Origin: Verrucomicrobia bacterium UBA4286 | Lineage (GTDB): Bacteria; Verrucomicrobiota; Kiritimatiellia; RFP12; UBA1067 | DNA: 10,127 nucleotides | Direction of reading: 5' to 3' | Assembly (NCBI GenBank): GCA_002395905.1 | Contig: DGVK01000177.1 | Location: forward strand, 1 to 10,127 | The notes under the pieces: model-generated | Database searches by the model: none | What the model was told of the DNA's origin: nothing | Seen by the model: the letters and a program-made list of their open reading frames with translations, nothing else | Made by a program: the position numbers and the translations under genes | Shown here: positions 7,752-10,127 of the stretch, one piece after another | Layout of the letters: every line of letters starts with the position of its first letter | Position numbering within the stretch: the stretch's first letter is position 1

Positions 7752-8723
7752 CTAATTGGTGAACCCTTGGACAGGACGAACAGACCGCCCGTAGCTGCGG
7801 TAGCAGTAGCGGTAGCTCGTGCTGTGGTAGCTCGAACCGAAGTCGAGGCTCCACGCGTTGCTGCTGCCCGAGCCCGGAACGGACGACCAGTAGTCGCCGT
7901 GCGAACCGGCATCGTAGAGCGATGTCCCGTTGCCGCGGCCGGCACAGGGGAGGAAGATGCTCGCAGAAGCATACACACCCTTGCCTTTTACGACACATCC
8001 GTTGACGCCGTTCATGGTCGTCCATGTCCAGTCACATTTGCTGTTGAGGTCGGAGAGTTCTTGCTCCGTCGGCATGCGCCAATTACCGCCCCAATGGACG
8101 TGCGCCGCATCATGTGCGGGAGCAAGTACACCATCCGCCGTTATCCAACCTTCGCTTTGCAAGGTGGATGTGCTCATTTTGTAGGTCGGTGTATTCAAGA
8201 AGTTGGACGACGAACCGTCGGTCGCCACCCACTTGTTGTTCTCGCGCTTGTAGCCGACCGTATCGCCCCACCAGAAGTAGTAGCCGTAATCTTCGGGATT
8301 CTCCGCACCGATGTTGGTTGTCGCCCAGTACGGTCCACCTTCCCAGAGCTGGACCATGTCGTGATCTATGACCGTGACACGCATGACCATATTGTCGTAG
8401 GACACCTGTCCGAGTTCGGCCTTTGCATCCCAGAGCAACTTGTAGGTGCCGTTAGCTTGCACTTTCTTGTCTGTCGAATTCACGCCGTTCTTCACAACCC
8501 AGAACTGCGAGACTTTGCGAGCTTCGCCCGTGTCGGGCATCACGGCCGCCACGGAGAACTTCCATTGGTCCGTTCCGTCAATCCCCGTCACCTTGCAGGT
8601 GATGTCCACCAGCCCGTTCCACGGATACCGCTGCTTCGCAACAACGTCCGTCACCACCGGATCTGCGGTGGCGCACATCGCCGCCATCGCGGCGGCAAGA
8701 AACATTGCACTTCTCTTTTTCAT
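7752..8723 (-). CDS. Secreted protein with Fibrobacter major paralogous domain
   Basis: 323 residues. Signal peptide 1-20 (MKKRSAMFLAAAMAAMCATA). Residues about 21-118 are a beta-rich module starting VVTDVVAKQRYPWNGLVDI, a type I associate with Kiritimatiellota/Lentisphaerae secreted proteins. Residues about 120-320 match the Fib_succ_major/DUF1566 type domain: WATTNIGAENPEDYGYYFWWGD, HWGGNWRMPTEQEL, GDYWSSVP and YGRSVRPVQ at the end. This fold is C-type-lectin-like and is used for ligand binding; the ligand is unknown. The start is supported by the leader shared with the LRR gene (AAAGGA, 8-base spacing). Residues 298-311 are coded almost only by NAC/NGC codons. Upstream is a REP and the tail of the AlbA_2 pseudogene. 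Confidence 0.85.
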   Translation of the reverse strand: MKKRSAMFLAAAMAAMCATADPVVTDVVAKQRYPWNGLVDITCKVTGIDGTDQWKFSVAAVMPDTGEARKVSQFWVVKNGVNSTDKKVQANGTYKLLWDAKAELGQVSYDNMVMRVTVIDHDMVQLWEGGPYWATTNIGAENPEDYGYYFWWGDTVGYKRENNKWVATDGSSSNFLNTPTYKMSTSTLQSEGWITADGVLAPAHDAAHVHWGGNWRMPTEQELSDLNSKCDWTWTTMNGVNGCVVKGKGVYASASIFLPCAGRGNGTSLYDAGSHGDYWSSVPGSGSSNAWSLDFGSSYHSTSYRYCYRSYGRSVRPVQGFTN

Positions 8724-8738
8724 TTCGTTGTTCCTTTC
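8714..8738 (-). promoter_or_regulatory. Conserved leader with RBS, copy 2
   Basis: Same 25 bases as 743-767: GAAAGGA Shine-Dalgarno, ACAACGAA, ATG and the first lysine codons. The identity covers both non-coding and coding bases and ends after the AAAAAGA, which points to a transferred or selected module rather than chance. Confidence 0.75.
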
Positions 8739-8754
8739 AAATCGTTTTCCTTGC

Positions 8755-8779
8755 GGCTCGGCGGGACGCCTCGCCCCAC
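8755..8779 (-). repeat. REP element, isolated copy
   Basis: Minus-strand GTGG (8779-8776) followed by GGC-GA, inner stem GGCG/CGCC with TCC loop, GA-GCC. Same 25-nt unit as those beside the transposase about 1.1 kb away. It occupies the position that the different hairpin 773-798 holds upstream of the LRR gene. Confidence 0.8.
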
Positions 8780-8790
8780 CTCTGTTTCCC

Positions 8791-8818
8791 GTTCCGCCTC
8801 ACTTCACGACCTCCCAAT
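8791..8818 (-). repeat. WEVVK tail cassette, copy 2
   Basis: Matches 800-827 at 27 of 28 positions. Here it codes the end of the AlbA_2 pseudogene (WEVVK then TGA at 8801-8799) and 8 bases after it. Confidence 0.65.
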
Positions 8819-9692
8819 AGCCAAAGCGTTTGCCGCCGACACGTCGTATGAGTCCTTTCTCCCTGGCTCTCTTTATCATATCTTACACTCCTCGAAGCGA
8901 CAAGTTCAGCCTGGTCGCAATTTCTTGCTGCGTGACATGAGGATCGCCCTTAACCACGTCCAAAATCCTAACCACGTTCTTATCCACGTCCCAATCCACA
9001 TCGTCAACGGCCCTTATCAAAGATTCACCCATCACATCGGCCTTGGTCAAACCTCTCCACCGTGTACAGAATAAACGCGAATGGCGAATTGGAGAATCGT
9101 CGGCAAACAGAGCTCCAGCATTCGTCAGAAATCCATCACTGCCGACAAGGCCAAACGATTTGAAGTCGCTTTCCTCAAAGGGCATCTCTGTCTTTTTGAA
9201 ATACGCCGCTCGCAGAGCGTCAAACGCATAGTTCGTGCGCAAAAACGGCGAATCAAGGACGTCCCAGGTTTGCCCCGTGCTTTTCAGCACAAGCCGCTTC
9301 AACTGAATTGCATTAGCCTTGACACTCTCGTTGCCGATGCGGATGAAGGCGTCGCGATGACCTTTGACAAATGTGTAGTACGGCGTTTCCGAACCGGCCT
9401 TTATCTCGACGACCACGAAGCGTTTGCCGTCCTCCTCATGGATCGAGAGGTCGATCTCCGGCACGGGGTCCATCTGCATCTTGATGGTCTCGCTGATGAA
9501 CTCGGAATCGCCCTGCGCGTCGGCAAGGCCGACAAGTACGCCGTCGTTCGCCACGCCAAAGAGCAGCCTTCCACCCTGTGTATTGGCGAACGCGCTGACG
9601 CTCTTGAGCCAACTCGTCGGGTCCTTGCGCTCAAGCATCAGCTTCTTGTCGTAGGCCGTCGCCTCGCCTATGTAGTCCTTCAGTTGCAACAA
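8799..9692 (-). pseudogene. AlbA_2/Schlafen-like regulator, internally deleted and interrupted
   Basis: The open part is 8883-9692 (269 codons). Residues about 10-132 are an AlbA_2 (divergent AAA_4, putative DNA-binding) domain: LERKDPTSWLKSVSAFANT, GGRLLFGVANDGVLVGL, and AFIRIGNES. FLTNAGALFADD...RLFCTRWRG follows. In relatives, a long HATPase_c_4-type segment comes next; here the frame jumps from LTKADVMGESLIRAVDD straight to the winged helix VVRILDVVKGDPHVTQQEIATRLNLS. A TAA (8885-8883) then cuts the helix, but the same frame continues for 27 codons (DMIKRAREKGLIRRVGGKR...WEVVK) to TGA 8801-8799, a normal family ending. Family length is usually 400 or more. Start is TTG: 9689 fits the SD AGAGG (9700-9696) better than 9692. 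Intact relatives are transcription regulators or ATP-binding proteins. Confidence 0.78.
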
Positions 9693-9703
9693 TCACCTCT
9701 TTT

Positions 9704-9719
9704 GCCGCATATTATACCA
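9704..9719 (-). promoter_or_regulatory. Extended -10 promoter, copy 2
   Basis: Minus-strand TGGTATAAT at 9719-9711, with a start site expected near 9704 and the AGAGG Shine-Dalgarno at 9700-9696. The flank GGCGGAGATTTTGGTATAAT closely matches the one at 2238-2263, so both genes carry the same promoter module. Confidence 0.65.
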
Positions 9720-9783
9720 AAATCTCCGCCGTGCCGCCGAACATTTCGCCAATTTATAGCCTTCATGGTTTTGCCCTCCGCTT

Positions 9784-9995
9784 TCATTTCCCGCCGCCTT
9801 TCCTTTTCGTGCTTTGCCGCGCGACAGTCGCCTTTGCTCTTACCGATTATAACGATATGATGTCCCCAAGGAACCTTCGTCAAATCGGGCACTACATTAT
9901 CTGCAGCAAGTTGTTGAAGATAAGCAGCATCGTCGTTATCGGCAACAAGTTGTTGCCGATAAGAATAGAGTTCAAAGAACTGTCGTTTGCCAAAG
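9784..9995 (-). pseudogene. DUF1016/YhcG gene copy with 665-bp deletion
   Basis: Two blocks of the intact nuclease gene abut here: 9784-9826 equals 832-874 (43 bases, the 3' end with its TGA) and 9827-9873 equals 1540-1586 (47 bases, coding WGHHIVIIGKSKGD). The 665 bases between, which code the nuclease core, are absent. As 665 is not a multiple of three, the tail is read out of frame (CRAAKHEKERRR instead of VARQSTKRK). Upstream, ELYSYRQQLVADNDDAAYLQQLAADNVVPDLTKVP is related to the intact protein but diverged, and the first ~90 residues of the family are missing. The frame overlaps the beta-lactamase tail repeat. Not functional as a nuclease. Confidence 0.85.
9897..9962. repeat. Two 27-bp palindromic elements, copies 2 and 3
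   Basis: 9897-9923 has 13-base arms around a G with two mismatches. 9936-9962 is a perfect 13-base inverted repeat (TTATCGGCAACAA and its complement) around G9949. The period is 39 bases (13 codons); both are in frame on the minus strand, coding YLQQLAADN and YRQQLVADN. Confidence 0.78.
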
Positions 9996-10008
9996 TAAAC
10001 GAAACTAG

Positions 10009-10127
10009 ATTCAAAAGCCGCTGGGTTATTTGACACGGCCGGTGTAGGCGTCAACCTCGCTTGAGTCGATGGTTTCGCCGAAGAATCGCTCGGCTGCGGC
10101 GTCCCTCGCCTTGTCCCACGGACGAGG
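10009..10127. repeat. 119-bp perfect direct repeat, copy B
   Basis: Second copy of 2283-2401, running to the last base of the window. In both places a damaged DUF1016 gene lies just downstream on the minus strand, so the pair beta-lactamase tail plus DUF1016 occurs twice. Confidence 0.93.
10026..10127 (-). CDS. C-terminal end of a second beta-lactamase-family gene (partial)
   Basis: 33 codons and TAA (10028-10026), reading PRPWDKARDAAAERFFGETI...TGRVK, identical to the end of the pseudogene at 2300-3007. The rest lies beyond the right edge, so it cannot be said whether this copy is intact. The family assignment is borrowed from the longer copy. Confidence 0.65.
   Translation of the reverse strand, partial: PRPWDKARDAAAERFFGETIDSSEVDAYTGRVK

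Noticed and set aside
7735..7756. Repeated GCTCGC/TTCGCTCGC after the stop at 7752
   Set aside because: It is a short direct repeat, not an inverted one, so no hairpin terminator forms and no U-run follows.
2447..8885. Stop-codon recoding to explain in-frame stops
   Set aside because: TGA, TAG and TAA all occur inside broken genes, while intact genes end at normal stops; nonsense mutations explain this better.
8875..8903. Promoter TTGTCG / 17 bp / TATGAT on the minus strand
   Set aside because: Spacing is ideal but the site lies within the coding winged helix of the AlbA_2 family, so it is probably chance; could still serve the gene at 7752-8723.
7734..9074. Plus-strand frame of 446 codons
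   Set aside because: Antisense to the Fibrobacter-domain gene and AlbA_2 pseudogene; sequence is low-complexity and matches no domain.
9680..9760. 24-codon minus frame with GGAGGG before ATG (MKAINWRNVRR...)
   Set aside because: It overlaps the extended -10 promoter and the SD of the AlbA_2 gene and has no homology I recognise.

Overview
The window looks like accessory DNA from a GC-rich, host- or gut-associated bacterium of the PVC group. Kiritimatiellota or a related Verrucomicrobiota lineage is the best guess. This rests on the mix of protein types: BspA-like leucine-rich repeats, InlB B-repeats, a Fibrobacter-type paralogous domain behind a 'RYPWNG' N-terminal module, DUF1016/YhcG nucleases and a REP-associated transposase. 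No marker gene fixes the taxon. Every supported gene is on the minus strand; the long plus-strand frames are antisense shadows.

Layout, left to right (genes read right to left). 1-752: N-terminal 250 residues of a secreted BspA-like LRR protein, cut by the window edge. 773-827: a REP-type hairpin and a duplicated 28-bp tail cassette. 832-1947: intact DUF1016/YhcG PD-(D/E)XK nuclease. 1999-2211: hollowed-out remnant of a second DUF1016 gene behind its own extended -10 promoter. 2300-3007: beta-lactamase-family serine hydrolase pseudogene with two nonsense codons and a lost middle. 3037-3113: scrap of a BspA-like N-terminus. 3124-6957: 1277-residue secreted InlB-repeat protein with an embedded CxxC thioredoxin-like domain. 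6976-7698: REP-associated tyrosine transposase (RAYT) whose two ends are coded by REP sequence. 7752-8723: secreted protein with a Fibrobacter major paralogous (C-type-lectin-like) domain. 8755-8827: REP plus tail cassette again. 8799-9692: AlbA_2/Schlafen-like regulator pseudogene. 9784-9995: third, internally deleted DUF1016 copy. 10009-10127: a perfect 119-bp second copy of the beta-lactamase 3' end.

Two gene classes alternate. Large secreted repeat proteins (adhesin-like cell-surface or extracellular functions) are interleaved with decaying mobile or defence-type genes (YhcG, AlbA_2). Several of the latter keep both gene ends but have lost the catalytic middle. The intergenic joins are modular: a common tail, a REP hairpin, then an identical leader and start region. 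This suggests repeated recombination or insertion at the same kind of site.

The most notable signals are three. First, a seven-member REP family (GTRG followed by a hairpin) whose inner stem covaries perfectly beside its probable transposase. Second, a 27-bp palindromic element translated in frame inside YhcG genes. Third, the repeated 'both ends kept, middle lost' pattern. No tRNA, rRNA, CRISPR array or convincing intrinsic terminator was seen, and no intergenic gap exceeds 300 bases.
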